Shown in pieces: positions 18,503 through 27,239 of a stretch of 64,000 nucleotides of DNA (position 1 is the first letter of the stretch; each line of letters begins with the position of its first letter). A model generated the notes under the pieces. It saw only the letters and a list, made by a program, of their open reading frames with translations, had not been told where the DNA came from and made no database searches. Source of the DNA: Acidiferrum sp963764675 (GTDB lineage: Bacteria > Acidobacteriota > Terriglobia > Acidiferrales > UBA7541); assembly GCA_963764675.1 (NCBI GenBank), contig CAVXTQ010000007.1:558001-622000 (forward strand), written 5' to 3'. A program made the position numbers and the translations under genes.

Positions 18503-19159
18503 ATGTCCGCTACGGCAACCCGGCCTGATACCAGTTATCTCCTCCGCAAACTTCATTCTTTGACCGGCATAGTTCCCGTCGGCGCTTTTCTCGCAGAGCA
18601 TTTTTGGTCTAACAGCGCGGCGCTGGTCGGTGCGCGTCAATACGACGATACTTCGCAAGCGCTTCAAACCATCCCGTTCCGCATTTTTGTCGAGTGGGCT
18701 TTCATTTTTCTTCCGATTCTGTATCACGGTGCCTACGGCATTTATATTTGGCTGCATGGGCGAGCTAATGTTTCGGAATATTCGTGGGTCAAAAACTGGC
18801 TTTTCACGCTGCAGCGCTATACCGGGTTGATCGCTTTCGCTTACATCGGGTGGCATTTGTACACCGAGCGCTGGGTCACTCACGGCAGATCGACTTACGC
18901 TACGGTTGCCAGCGATCTAGCAAGTCCTTGGTATCTCGCATTTTTTTTGATTGGCGTTCTTGCTTCCTCGTTTCATCTGGGCGTTGGAATCTGGAATTTT
19001 CTGTGCAAATGGGGGTTTGCCGCCACTGCGCGCGCCCAACGGACCGCCGGCCAACTTGGCGTTCTCGTCGGCGTCACATTCAGTGTCGTCGGCGTGCTGA
19101 TTATCTTGAGCTTTCGGTTGAACTGGCACCCATTCGCTTCGTACGTCACCACAAAATGA
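18503..19159 (+). CDS. sdhC: Succinate dehydrogenase cytochrome b subunit
   Basis: A 218-residue b558-type membrane anchor of succinate:quinone oxidoreductase. Five hydrophobic segments are visible, and histidines at RKLHSLTG, AEHFW, LYHGAYG and YIGWHLYTERW are candidate haem ligands. The single large anchor, with no separate SdhD, is the layout of type B enzymes (diheme). Its TGA overlaps the ATG of sdhA by four bases, so the complex is translationally coupled. Confidence 0.9.
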   Translation: MSATATRPDTSYLLRKLHSLTGIVPVGAFLAEHFWSNSAALVGARQYDDTSQALQTIPFRIFVEWAFIFLPILYHGAYGIYIWLHGRANVSEYSWVKNWLFTLQRYTGLIAFAYIGWHLYTERWVTHGRSTYATVASDLASPWYLAFFLIGVLASSFHLGVGIWNFLCKWGFAATARAQRTAGQLGVLVGVTFSVVGVLIILSFRLNWHPFASYVTTK

Positions 19160-20940
19160 AACAACCGAAGATCATCGTCGTAGGCGGAGGACTTGCCGGC
19201 CTGATGGCCACGATTCGCGTGGCGGAAGCCGGCGTCCCGGTGGAGTTGTTTTCGATCGTTCCGGTGAAGCGTTCTCATTCCGTATGCGCCCAAGGCGGCA
19301 TCAACGCCGCGAAGAACCAGAAAGGCGAAGGCGACACAACCCAGAAGCATTTCGACGACACGATTTACGGCGGCGATTTTCTGGCCAATCAGCCGCTTGT
19401 GAAGCGCATGTGCGAGGCCGCTCCCGGCATCGTCGATCTGCTTGACCGCATGGGCGTAATGTTCAATCGCACGCCCGAGGGTTTGCTCGACTACCGCCGC
19501 TTTGGCGGCACGCTTTACCACCGCACCGCCTTTGCTGGAGCAACCACCGGCCAGCAACTGCTCTACGCGCTCGACGAGCAGGTTCGCCGCCACGAATCCG
19601 AAAACAGAGTAACGAAGCGCGAGGGCTGGACATTTCTATCCGCCGTAATCGACGGTGCCGGCGTCTGCCGCGGCATCTGCGCGATGGACCTTCGCTCCAT
19701 GGAAGTGAAAACCTTCCCCGCCGACGCGGTCATTTTCTGCACGGGCGGCATCGGCGCGATTTTCGGACGGTCGACGAACTCTGTCGTGTGCACCGGCTCG
19801 GCGCAATCCGCCCTCCTTCAGCAAGGCGTTGACTACGCCAACGGTGAATTCATTCAGGTCCATCCTACGGCAATTCCGGGCGAAGACAAGCTACGCCTGA
19901 TGAGCGAATCGGCTCGCGGCGAGGGCGGCCGCGTCTGGGTACCCAGAAATCCTACCGACAAGCGCGCGCCGAAAACGATTCCGGACGCGGAGCGATTTTA
20001 TTTTCTCGAAGAGTGGTACCCAAAATACGGCAACCTGGTCCCGCGCGACATCGCTACGCGCGCGATTCATCGCATCGTGTATCAAGAAAAGCTCGGCATC
20101 AACGGTCAGGCCGCCGTCTATCTCGACGTGACGCACATTCCGCGCGAGACCCTCGATCGCAAGCTCGAAGGCATCCTCGAAATCTATGAAAAGTTCCTGG
20201 GCGTCGATCCACGCGACGAACCCATGAAAGTTTTCCCGGCAATGCACTACACGATGGGTGGAATCTGGGTGAACGGTGAAGACCAGGCGACGAATATTGC
20301 CGGTATCTATGCTGCCGGCGAGTGTGAGTATCAATATCATGGCGCGAACCGCTTGGGCGCGAACTCGCTCGTATCCTGCATCTTCGGCGGAGGCATCGCC
20401 GGACCCGCGGCGGTGAAGTACGCGCGCAATTTCGCCAAAGGCTCGGAGTCGACCGACTCCAGCGTTTTCTCGCGCGAACAGACACGGCAGGAAGCCAAGA
20501 ATCAGGCGCTGATCGCGCAGGATGGCGCGGAGAACCCCATCACTATTTGGAAAGAGCTCGGCGAGATCATGACCGAACACGTCACGGTGACGCGCATCAA
20601 TAAGAACCTGGAAGGCACATACGCCAAGCTTGGCGATTTGCAGGCGCGCTACAAGAAAATCAATCTGAGTGATCGCACTCGATGGTCCAACCAAACCTTG
20701 AGTTTCGCCCGCGAATTGGAAAACATGCTTATCCTGGCGCGGGTCGTGACCATCGGCGCCCTCAATCGCAACGAGTCCCGCGGCGCCCACTACAAGCCCG
20801 AATTTCCAGACCGCGACGACGCCAACTGGCTGAAGACGACGCGTGCGAAATGGGTGAATAACGACATCCAGCTGACGTACGAACCGGTGGACATTTCGCA
20901 GATTCCGCCGAGGGCGCGGCGCTACGACGCGGCGAAATAG
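19156..20940 (+). CDS. sdhA: Succinate dehydrogenase flavoprotein subunit
   Basis: A 594-residue flavoprotein that oxidises succinate to fumarate. The FAD site GGGLAGLMATIR is at the N terminus and the covalent-flavin histidine is in KRSHSVCAQGGINAAK. The substrate region includes QVHPTAIPG and the MSESARGEGGRVW loop. AGECEYQYHGANRLGANSL is the classical late FAD motif of type B SdhA. The start was set at the ATG overlapping the sdhC stop. An upstream in-frame extension lies inside sdhC and was not used. sdhB follows 39 bases later. Confidence 0.95.
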   Translation: MKQPKIIVVGGGLAGLMATIRVAEAGVPVELFSIVPVKRSHSVCAQGGINAAKNQKGEGDTTQKHFDDTIYGGDFLANQPLVKRMCEAAPGIVDLLDRMGVMFNRTPEGLLDYRRFGGTLYHRTAFAGATTGQQLLYALDEQVRRHESENRVTKREGWTFLSAVIDGAGVCRGICAMDLRSMEVKTFPADAVIFCTGGIGAIFGRSTNSVVCTGSAQSALLQQGVDYANGEFIQVHPTAIPGEDKLRLMSESARGEGGRVWVPRNPTDKRAPKTIPDAERFYFLEEWYPKYGNLVPRDIATRAIHRIVYQEKLGINGQAAVYLDVTHIPRETLDRKLEGILEIYEKFLGVDPRDEPMKVFPAMHYTMGGIWVNGEDQATNIAGIYAAGECEYQYHGANRLGANSLVSCIFGGGIAGPAAVKYARNFAKGSESTDSSVFSREQTRQEAKNQALIAQDGAENPITIWKELGEIMTEHVTVTRINKNLEGTYAKLGDLQARYKKINLSDRTRWSNQTLSFARELENMLILARVVTIGALNRNESRGAHYKPEFPDRDDANWLKTTRAKWVNNDIQLTYEPVDISQIPPRARRYDAAK

Positions 20941-20979
20941 AGGAGTTTGCGCGCTTGCCGTAGGCAACGCGAGGTAGAA

Positions 20980-21732
20980 ATGGCCGAAAAGAAAGAAGTC
21001 ATCCTCCGAATCAAGCGCCAAGCCAGCCCGAAGGATGCGGTCCGCTGGGAGGAGTTTGCGCTGCCGTGGCGTCCTTCGATGAACGTCATCATTTGTCTAC
21101 GCGACATCGCCGAAAATCCCGTGACCCGCGAAGGCAAGAAGACCACGCCGGTCAGCTACGATTCCAACTGTCTCGAAGAAGTCTGCGGCTCCTGCGCCAT
21201 GCTGATCAATGGCAAAGCCCGCATGGCGTGTTCCGCGCTGGTCGATCAGCTTGCGCAACCGATCCGCATCGAGCCCATGTCCAAGTTCCCCGTCGTGCGC
21301 GACCTCGCCGTCGATCGCCAATTCATGTTTGAGAGCCTGAAACGCGTTAAGGCTTGGATTCCCATCGACGGCAGCTACAACCTTGGTGAAGGTCCGCGCA
21401 TTGCGCCGGAAGTGCAAGAAAAAGCCTATCCGTTGTCTCGCTGCATCAGTTGCGGCAACTGCCTCGAGGTTTGCCCGCAGGTCAACGCCCATAGCGAATT
21501 CATGGGTGCCGCGATTTTCAGCCAGGTCCGCCTCTTTAACATGCACCCGACCGGCGCGATGCACGCTAAAGAGCGATTGCAAGCCGTCATGGGCCACGGC
21601 GGCATTGAAGACTGCGCGAACGCCCAAAATTGTGTCAAAGCCTGCCCTAAAGAAATTCCTTTGACGGAATCACTCGCCGAAATCAATCGCCAAGCGTGGA
21701 AACAAGCTCTTCTCGGCTGGCTGTTGGGGTAA
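20980..21732 (+). CDS. sdhB: Succinate dehydrogenase iron-sulfur subunit
   Basis: A 250-residue electron-transfer subunit. The N-terminal ferredoxin domain binds 2Fe-2S through CLEEVCGSC and a later C in ARMAC. The C-terminal domain binds 4Fe-4S and 3Fe-4S clusters through CISCGNCLEVCP and CANAQNCVKACPKEIP. The ATG at 20980 follows GAGGTAG. The 39-base gap after sdhA holds a small imperfect hairpin (GCGCTTGCC-GTA-GGCAACGC), which may affect stoichiometry or be incidental. Confidence 0.95.
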   Translation: MAEKKEVILRIKRQASPKDAVRWEEFALPWRPSMNVIICLRDIAENPVTREGKKTTPVSYDSNCLEEVCGSCAMLINGKARMACSALVDQLAQPIRIEPMSKFPVVRDLAVDRQFMFESLKRVKAWIPIDGSYNLGEGPRIAPEVQEKAYPLSRCISCGNCLEVCPQVNAHSEFMGAAIFSQVRLFNMHPTGAMHAKERLQAVMGHGGIEDCANAQNCVKACPKEIPLTESLAEINRQAWKQALLGWLLG

Positions 21733-21770
21733 ACTCTCACCGCTCGTCGCATGCATCTGAGGGAGGAAGA

Positions 21771-23000
21771 ATGGGTCGCGTCCGTGTCGTCGTTTTATGC
21801 GCCGTATGCTGTTTGATCGTAACCATAGTCGCGACTCGCGTTGCGCCGGCCGACAGTATTTCCGATCGCGCTCATAAGCTGCATTTCTCCTCGATCGTGC
21901 TCGACACTCACGACGACACCACGCAGCGTTTCTTCTCGAAAGACTACGATATCGGCAAACGCAACTCTGACGGCCACGTCGACATTCCGCGGATGCGCGA
22001 AGGCGGCATGAACGCCATTTTCTTCTCGATATGGATCGACGGGCGCATCACGGGCCCACCCGCCGTGCAAAAGGCTCTCGATCAGATTGATGCGGTCCGA
22101 GAAAACGTCAAAGCACACTCGAGCGACATGGTGCTCGCGCGCACCGCGGAGGACGTGCGTCACGCCCACGCACAGGGCAAGATCGCCGCGCTCATGGGCG
22201 TCGAAGGCGGCCACATGATCGGCAACGACATCCGCGTCCTGCGCATCTTCGCCGATCTCGGCGTCCGCTATATGACACTCTCCCACTTCTACAATGACGA
22301 GTGGGCGGACTCTTCCACCGACAAGCCCGCTCATAATGGGCTAACCGACTTCGGCAAAGATGTCGTCCGTGAAATGAATCGCCAGGGAATCCTGGTCGAC
22401 ATCTCTCACGTCAGCGATAAGACGTTTTACGACGCGCTCGAAGTCAGCAAGGCTCCGCTGATCGCCTCGCACTCTTCGTGCCGCGCCCTCTGCGATCACG
22501 TGCGCGACATGAGCGACGACATGATCAAGGCGCTGGCGGCCAAGGGTGGCGTTATCCAGATCAACTACGAGAAGAGTTTCATCGACCAGGCATACAAAGA
22601 TGCCTACGACAAAGAGACCGGCGGCGTCGTCCAACATCTCAGTGAACTCACCAAGAACTGCAACAACGACGAGGCCTGCATCTCGCGCGAAATGACGAAG
22701 CTGCAGGAAAAGCTGACGGCCGAAGGGAAGCTGCCTCACGTCAGTTGGGAAAGAATCATCGATCACATCGATCACGCCGTAAAATTGGTCGGGGCTGATC
22801 ATGTCGGCCTCGGCTCCGACTTCGATGGGGCGGACATGCCCGATGGCATGGAAGATTGCTCGAAGCTGCCGAAAATCACAGAGGCCTTGCTGCGCAAGGG
22901 CTATTCGGAAAGCGACATCCGGAAAATACTCGGCGAGAATACCCTGCGCATCCTGGAACAAGCCGAACAGGTCAGCAGGGAGCTGCAATCGCGACGCTAA
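21771..23000 (+). CDS. Exported membrane dipeptidase (peptidase M19), copy 1
   Basis: A 409-residue zinc dipeptidase of the renal dipeptidase family. After a signal peptide (VVLCAVCCLIVTIVATRVAPA) the metal ligands appear in order: DTHDDTTQR (H-x-D), MGVEGGHMIG (Glu), ASHSSCRALCDH (His) and GLGSDFDG (Asp). The ATG at 21771 follows GGGAGGAAG. It lies 38 bases after sdhB and 46 bases before a close paralogue. An insert with paired cysteines (KNCNNDEACIS) could form a disulfide in the periplasm. It probably hydrolyses dipeptides, possibly with D-residues. Confidence 0.9.
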   Translation: MGRVRVVVLCAVCCLIVTIVATRVAPADSISDRAHKLHFSSIVLDTHDDTTQRFFSKDYDIGKRNSDGHVDIPRMREGGMNAIFFSIWIDGRITGPPAVQKALDQIDAVRENVKAHSSDMVLARTAEDVRHAHAQGKIAALMGVEGGHMIGNDIRVLRIFADLGVRYMTLSHFYNDEWADSSTDKPAHNGLTDFGKDVVREMNRQGILVDISHVSDKTFYDALEVSKAPLIASHSSCRALCDHVRDMSDDMIKALAAKGGVIQINYEKSFIDQAYKDAYDKETGGVVQHLSELTKNCNNDEACISREMTKLQEKLTAEGKLPHVSWERIIDHIDHAVKLVGADHVGLGSDFDGADMPDGMEDCSKLPKITEALLRKGYSESDIRKILGENTLRILEQAEQVSRELQSRR

Positions 23001-23046
23001 ACCTCAAGCGGCCGGCAGTCAGTCGAGGAGCCAGTCAAGGAGAACG

Positions 23047-24279
23047 ATGCGGAGTGGAATTCTGCGAGCCATCCTTGCTTTATGCCTCTGTCCATTCACG
23101 GCCGCACTCCTGGAGCCAAGCGTGAGTAGTGACGGCATCGCGGCTCCCGCCCGCAAGCTCCACTTTTCCTCGATCGTCGTGGATACCCACGACGACACCA
23201 CGCAACGTCTTCTTGATGGCGATTTCGATCTCGCTCGCCGCGATACCAGGGGCAGCGTCGACATCCCACGCATGAAGGAAGGCGGCCTCGGCGCGATCTT
23301 TTTTTCGATTTGGATGCCGAGCAAGATCACTGGACCCGAAGCTGTCAAGCGCGCTCTCCATCAAATCGACGCCGTCCGCGAGCAAGTCCGCGAACATTTC
23401 AACGATCTGGCGCTCGCTACCACAGCCTCAGAAATCCGCGAAATCCACAAGCAAGGCAAAATCGCCGTGCTGATGGGCGTCGAGGGCGGTCACATGATCG
23501 GCAACGATCTGGAAGTGCTTCGCAACTACGCCTCGCTCGGTGTGCGCTACATGACGCTGACCCACACGGGAAACACCGAATGGGCCGACTCCTCCAACGA
23601 CAAGCCGGTCCACAACGGCCTGACCGGCTTTGGCAAGGACGTAATCCGCGAGATGAATCGCCTCGGCATGATGGTGGATGTTTCGCACGTGAGTGACAAG
23701 ACGTTCCGCGACGTTCTGGAAATCAGCAAAGCCCCGGTGATCGCTTCGCATTCCTCCTGCCGCGCCATCTGCGATGCTCCGCGCAACATGACCGACGACA
23801 TGATGCGCGCGCTAGCAGCCAAGAACGGCGTCATCCAGATCAACTATCACGTTGCTTTCCTGAGCCAGGAATTCCGCAACGCCGAGAAGGTCGATCCAGC
23901 GATCAACGACGCGATCGCCTTGGAAGTGCACAAGCGCTGCGGAGACAAAGAAGGCTGCCAGTTGATCGAGGGCGACAAGATCACTCGCGAGTACGTCGAG
24001 CAAGGCAAGTTACCCCGCGTCGATTGGACCAAGATCATCGAGCACATCGACCACGCCGTGACAGTCGCGGGCGTCGATCACGTCGGCCTAGGGTCCGATT
24101 TCGACGGCGCCAACATGCCTTTCGGCATGGAAGACGTTTCCAAGCTCCCCAAAATCACCGAGGTCCTGTTACAAAAAGGATACGCCGAGGGTGACGTGAA
24201 GAAGATTCTCGGCGAAAATACGTTGCGGCTAATGGCGGACGTCGAGCGCGTCAGCCGCGAACTGAATGGAAGCAAGTAG
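23047..24279 (+). CDS. Exported membrane dipeptidase (peptidase M19), copy 2
   Basis: A 410-residue paralogue of the preceding gene, nearly collinear and sharing most motifs (DTHDDTTQR, MGVEGGHMIGND, ASHSSCRAIC, GLGSDFDGANMP). It has its own signal peptide (ILRAILALCLCPFTAALL). The paired cysteines are also present (KRCGDKEGC). The two copies look like a local tandem duplication that has diverged, mostly in the signal peptide and in the insert around residues 290-330. The ATG at 23047 follows GGAGAACG. Periplasmic peptide recycling or scavenging is likely. Confidence 0.9.
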   Translation: MRSGILRAILALCLCPFTAALLEPSVSSDGIAAPARKLHFSSIVVDTHDDTTQRLLDGDFDLARRDTRGSVDIPRMKEGGLGAIFFSIWMPSKITGPEAVKRALHQIDAVREQVREHFNDLALATTASEIREIHKQGKIAVLMGVEGGHMIGNDLEVLRNYASLGVRYMTLTHTGNTEWADSSNDKPVHNGLTGFGKDVIREMNRLGMMVDVSHVSDKTFRDVLEISKAPVIASHSSCRAICDAPRNMTDDMMRALAAKNGVIQINYHVAFLSQEFRNAEKVDPAINDAIALEVHKRCGDKEGCQLIEGDKITREYVEQGKLPRVDWTKIIEHIDHAVTVAGVDHVGLGSDFDGANMPFGMEDVSKLPKITEVLLQKGYAEGDVKKILGENTLRLMADVERVSRELNGSK

Positions 24280-24333
24280 CTTTCGATCGAGAAGCACAGG
24301 TCTTACAAGAACTTCTGACGGAGAGTGTTTGTG

Positions 24334-25182
24334 ATGAACGCAAGATTCGCAAGCAAGATCGCAGCAACAAAAATACTTGTCGACGTGACTCTCGTTTCGC
24401 TACTCGTGGCATTGCTGGTCATTGCGGTACACGCGGCCGGTGGGCCGTCGAGCCAAGGCACAGCTACCAAGAGCACAGCGAGCCAGAGTACCACTGCGAA
24501 GAAAGCTCCCGCGGCCGCTCGCCCGGCCTACGATCGAACTCTTCTCCATCCAGCTTTGCTGAAAGAGAAAGCGCCTGACGTGTACAAGGTCAAATTCAGC
24601 ACAACGCGCGGGGACTTCGCCGTCACCGTCACACGTGCGTGGGCGCCGCTTGGCGCCGACCGCTTCTGGAATCTCGTAAAGCATCACTTCTACGACAATG
24701 CCAGCGTTTTCCGCGTCGCTCCGGGCTTTGTGGCGCAGTTTGGAATCAGCTCTTATCCAGCGGTTAGCGCGGCTTGGCAGAAAACTGATATTAAGGACGA
24801 CCCGGTGACCCAATCGAACAAGAAGGGATACTTCGTCTTCGCCACCGCGGGCCCCAATACCCGGACCACGCAGGTGTTCATCAATCTCAAGGACAACGCG
24901 TTTCTCGACACCACCGGATTCGCACCCTTCGGCGTGGTCGATCCTCCGGGAATGAATGTCGTCGAAATGTTTTACGATCAATACGGCGATAACGCAGGAA
25001 TTGATCAGGATCAGATCACAAAGCAGGGCAAAGCCTATCTGGACAAGAATTTCCCCAAGCTCGATACCATCAAGACCGTGGTAATTACCGAGCCCGCGCC
25101 TACAGCGACGCCTGCTGCCGCCTCCAAGCCAGCAGCGTCCACTGCCGCTAAGCTGGCCACAACCACCAAGAAGCCCCAGTAG
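24334..25182 (+). CDS. Exported cyclophilin-type peptidylprolyl isomerase
   Basis: A 282-residue protein with an N-terminal hydrophobic segment (signal or anchor), then an Ala/Ser/Thr-rich linker to about residue 70. The cyclophilin domain runs from VKFSTTRGDFAVTVTRAWAP to the RTTQVFINLKDNAFLD active-site strand and GFAPFGVVD. A second low-complexity Ala/Pro/Thr tail ends the protein. It should assist folding of envelope proteins. The classical FHR active-site motif is altered here to VFRVAPGFVAQFG, which retains the arginine. The ATG at 24334 was chosen over a GTG nine bases earlier. Confidence 0.88.
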   Translation: MNARFASKIAATKILVDVTLVSLLVALLVIAVHAAGGPSSQGTATKSTASQSTTAKKAPAAARPAYDRTLLHPALLKEKAPDVYKVKFSTTRGDFAVTVTRAWAPLGADRFWNLVKHHFYDNASVFRVAPGFVAQFGISSYPAVSAAWQKTDIKDDPVTQSNKKGYFVFATAGPNTRTTQVFINLKDNAFLDTTGFAPFGVVDPPGMNVVEMFYDQYGDNAGIDQDQITKQGKAYLDKNFPKLDTIKTVVITEPAPTATPAAASKPAASTAAKLATTTKKPQ

Positions 25183-25277
25183 GCCAGGCGACGATCGACT
25201 TTCGGCTGCAGTCGCAAGGGGATAGAGCTATCAGCTATTTCGATGGAGTGGATTCGTTTCTTGATGGCATACCCAAA

Positions 25278-25306
25278 TTGACATCCCAAGCGTCTAAACG
25301 TATGCT
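25278..25306 (+). promoter_or_regulatory. Sigma-70-type promoter of the sulfite reductase operon
   Basis: TTGACA (25278-25283) and TATGCT (25301-25306) are separated by exactly 17 bases. The predicted transcription start (about 25313) lies only two or three bases before the ATG of the Cys-rich leader ORF, so that ORF would be translated from an almost leaderless message. Confidence 0.65.
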
Positions 25307-25315
25307 ACCGCTTCG

Positions 25316-25411
25316 ATGAGATCTCTCTGCCAGACCGTGTGTTGTACGTGCGCATGCAACGCTGCGTGTCGCCGCACGCCAAGCTCTGGCCAGGAGAGTT
25401 TCCGGACTTAA
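25316..25411 (+). CDS. Cys-rich leader peptide, 31 aa (predicted attenuator peptide)
   Basis: An ATG at 25316 opens a 31-codon reading frame ending in TAA at 25409-25411. Residues 5, 9, 10, 12, 14 and 18 are cysteines: six in fourteen codons, including a CC pair, followed by RR. Such a density is very unlikely by chance and is the hallmark of a leader peptide that senses charged tRNA-Cys. The Cys codons (25328-25369) lie just upstream of the segment that pairs alternatively (25384-25390). No ribosome-binding site precedes it, but the promoter places the start codon at the 5' end of the message. Its product need have no function beyond its translation. The reading frame is seen directly; the role is inferred. 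Confidence 0.7.
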   Translation: MRSLCQTVCCTCACNAACRRTPSSGQESFRT

Positions 25412-25438
25412 GTCGTAAAGTAAGCGAAAGTTCCGAAG

Positions 25439-25479
25439 CCCACGTGCCAGAGGTTCAGGCGACGTGGGTTTTTTGTTTT
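25439..25479 (+). terminator. Intrinsic terminator inside the sulfite reductase leader
   Basis: CCCACGTGCC (25439-25448) pairs with GGCGACGTGGG (25458-25468, one bulged G), followed by TTTTTTG and another T run. It ends 60 bases before the reductase ATG, so it must be bypassed for expression of the operon. Confidence 0.8.
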
Positions 25480-25538
25480 TTGGGGTACGTATTTTTGGCG
25501 GCGCGACGTCCGTGCCGCCCAGCCAGGTGGGGCTAGAG

Positions 25539-27239
25539 ATGACGGAAGTCAAAGAAACCAAGGCACAACGCGTCGAGCGCCTGAAGCGCGAAAAGAACGC
25601 TTGGGATCATTTCGACGAGATCCGCGCGTTCGCCCGTCAAGGTCACGCCTCCATCCCTCCCGAGTGGCTGGGCACGTACTTTCGCTCCTGGGGCATTTAC
25701 ACCCAGGGCGACGGCGTCGGCGTGGTTGGCGGGAAAAACGGTGAGGGCAAAGCCACGCCATTCTTCATGGTGCGCATCCGCATACCCAACGGCCTCCTGA
25801 CCAGCGCGCAAACCCGCACGATTGCCTATCTCGCAGAGCGCCACGCGCGCGGCGTCGCCGACATTACCGTCCGCCAAAACGTGCAGTTGCACTGGGTTAC
25901 GATCGAATCTGTTCCTGACGTGCTGGAGTCTCTTTGGAGCACGGGCCTCACCACCATCGGCGCGTGCGGCGACGTCGCTCGCAACATCACCGGCTGCCCT
26001 CTCGCTGGTCTCGATGCGCACGAATTCTGCGATGCCTCGCCCCTAGCCCTCGAGATCAACCGAGCCCTGGGTGGCAACGCCGAGTTCTACAATCTGCCTC
26101 GCAAGTTCAAAATCTCCATCACCGGCTGCCGCTCTTGGTGCAACTATCCGGAAATTAACGACATCGGCTTCACTCCGGTCGTCAGAAGGCGTTCGACCGG
26201 CCTGGAAACCGGCTTCTCCGTCCGTGTGGCCGGAGGTCTCTCCACCGATCCTCACCTCGCGGTCCGCCTCAACGCCTTCGTCCAGTGGAATCAGGTCGTT
26301 CCCGTCGCCCGCGGCATTGCCGAGGTCTTCCGCGCATCCGAAGTCCTGCGCGAGAATCGCGAACGCGCTCGCCTCAAGTTTCTCTTCCTCCAGCACGGCT
26401 GGACCCCAGATAGCTTTCTCGCCGCTCTTCAGGAGCGCGTCGGATTCACGCTCGATCCTGCCGAGCAGGAAGAAGTTCCCTCCGACATCCAGCGTGACCA
26501 CGTCGGCATCCACCCGCAGAAGCAAGCTGGCCTTTCCTACGTCGGCGCCAATGTTCTTAGCGGCCGAATCACTCCTGAGCAGTTGCGCGTCGCCGCAAAT
26601 CTTTCCGACCGCTACGCTGACGGTCACATCCGCAACACCGTCATGCAAAATCTCCTGGTCGTGAATGTGCCGAGCGAACACGCCTCAAGAGTAGCCGGCG
26701 AACTGAACGCCGCAGGCCTGCCGGTTCAAGCTTCAGCGTTCGCCCGTGGCACGGTCGCCTGCACGGGTTCCGAATTCTGCAAACTTGCCCTCACGGAAAC
26801 AAAAGGTTTCGCGCGCTGGCTCGCCGAAGAGCTCGACACTCGCCTTCCCGGCTTCCAGGAACAAGTTCGCCTGCACGTCACCGGCTGCCCCAATAGTTGC
26901 GGCCAGCACTGGATCGCCGACATCGGCATCGAAGGCAAGAAAACCAAGGTCGACGGCAAAATGGTCGACGCCTACTATTTCTGCATTGGCGGGAGCGTGG
27001 GACAGTTCGCGTCGATCGCGCGGCCTGTTGGCTACCGTTGCGCCGCCGCGGAAGTCCCGGACGCCATCGAACGCCTCCTCGGCGAGTTCAACGATCGGCG
27101 CGCTCCGGGCGAAAACCTCCGCCAGTTTTTCGCGCGTCATTCCAATGACGATATCCGCAGCTTGCTGGCCGGTGGCTTCGCATCGTCGGTGGAACGCGAT
27201 ACCGTGCAAGGCTCCGTCCCCCTGGGAGTCGAGGGCTAA
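25539..27239 (+). CDS. Nitrite/sulfite reductase (probably assimilatory sulfite reductase)
   Basis: A 566-residue sirohaem and 4Fe-4S enzyme with the two-fold repeated ferredoxin-like/reductase halves of the family. The cofactor cysteines are in CTGSEFCKLA and CPNSC near residues 410-455. Basic anion-binding residues are expected in VRQNVQLHW and RNITGCPL. Family resemblance alone does not separate nitrite from sulfite reduction. The Cys-rich leader, the sirohaem methyltransferase and the YeiH-type transporter behind it favour sulfite to sulfide in cysteine synthesis. The ATG at 25539 was chosen. A longer frame runs into the terminator. Its TAA overlaps the next ATG by one base. Confidence 0.88.
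   Translation: MTEVKETKAQRVERLKREKNAWDHFDEIRAFARQGHASIPPEWLGTYFRSWGIYTQGDGVGVVGGKNGEGKATPFFMVRIRIPNGLLTSAQTRTIAYLAERHARGVADITVRQNVQLHWVTIESVPDVLESLWSTGLTTIGACGDVARNITGCPLAGLDAHEFCDASPLALEINRALGGNAEFYNLPRKFKISITGCRSWCNYPEINDIGFTPVVRRRSTGLETGFSVRVAGGLSTDPHLAVRLNAFVQWNQVVPVARGIAEVFRASEVLRENRERARLKFLFLQHGWTPDSFLAALQERVGFTLDPAEQEEVPSDIQRDHVGIHPQKQAGLSYVGANVLSGRITPEQLRVAANLSDRYADGHIRNTVMQNLLVVNVPSEHASRVAGELNAAGLPVQASAFARGTVACTGSEFCKLALTETKGFARWLAEELDTRLPGFQEQVRLHVTGCPNSCGQHWIADIGIEGKKTKVDGKMVDAYYFCIGGSVGQFASIARPVGYRCAAAEVPDAIERLLGEFNDRRAPGENLRQFFARHSNDDIRSLLAGGFASSVERDTVQGSVPLGVEG

Larger units (their letters stand above)
25313..25480 (+). promoter_or_regulatory. Predicted cysteine-responsive transcription attenuator
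   Basis: Three segments can pair in exclusive ways. Segment 1, GCCAGA (25329-25334, extended by CTCTCT at 25323-25328), pairs with segment 2, TCTGGC (25385-25390, extended by GGAGAG at 25393-25398). Segment 2 as CTCTGGC (25384-25390) pairs over seven bases with segment 3, GCCAGAG (25446-25452). Segment 3 overlaps the 5' arm and loop of the terminator (25439-25479). A ribosome stalled on the Cys codons would cover segment 1, free segment 2 and allow the 2:3 antiterminator. A ribosome reaching the stop codon at 25409 would cover segment 2 and let the terminator form. A further hairpin (about 25400-25437) lies between. Confidence 0.6.

Noticed and set aside
19891..21021. Open frame of 376 codons on the minus strand opposite sdhA
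   Set aside because: Antisense to intact SdhA, with low-complexity His/Arg/Ala-rich product and no ribosome-binding site.
25313..25480. SAM, cobalamin, Moco or ANTAR-target riboswitch as explanation of the sulfite reductase leader
   Set aside because: None of the conserved core sequences of these RNAs is visible, and I could not place two hexaloops of the ANTAR type. The Cys-rich ORF with exclusive pairings explains the leader better.
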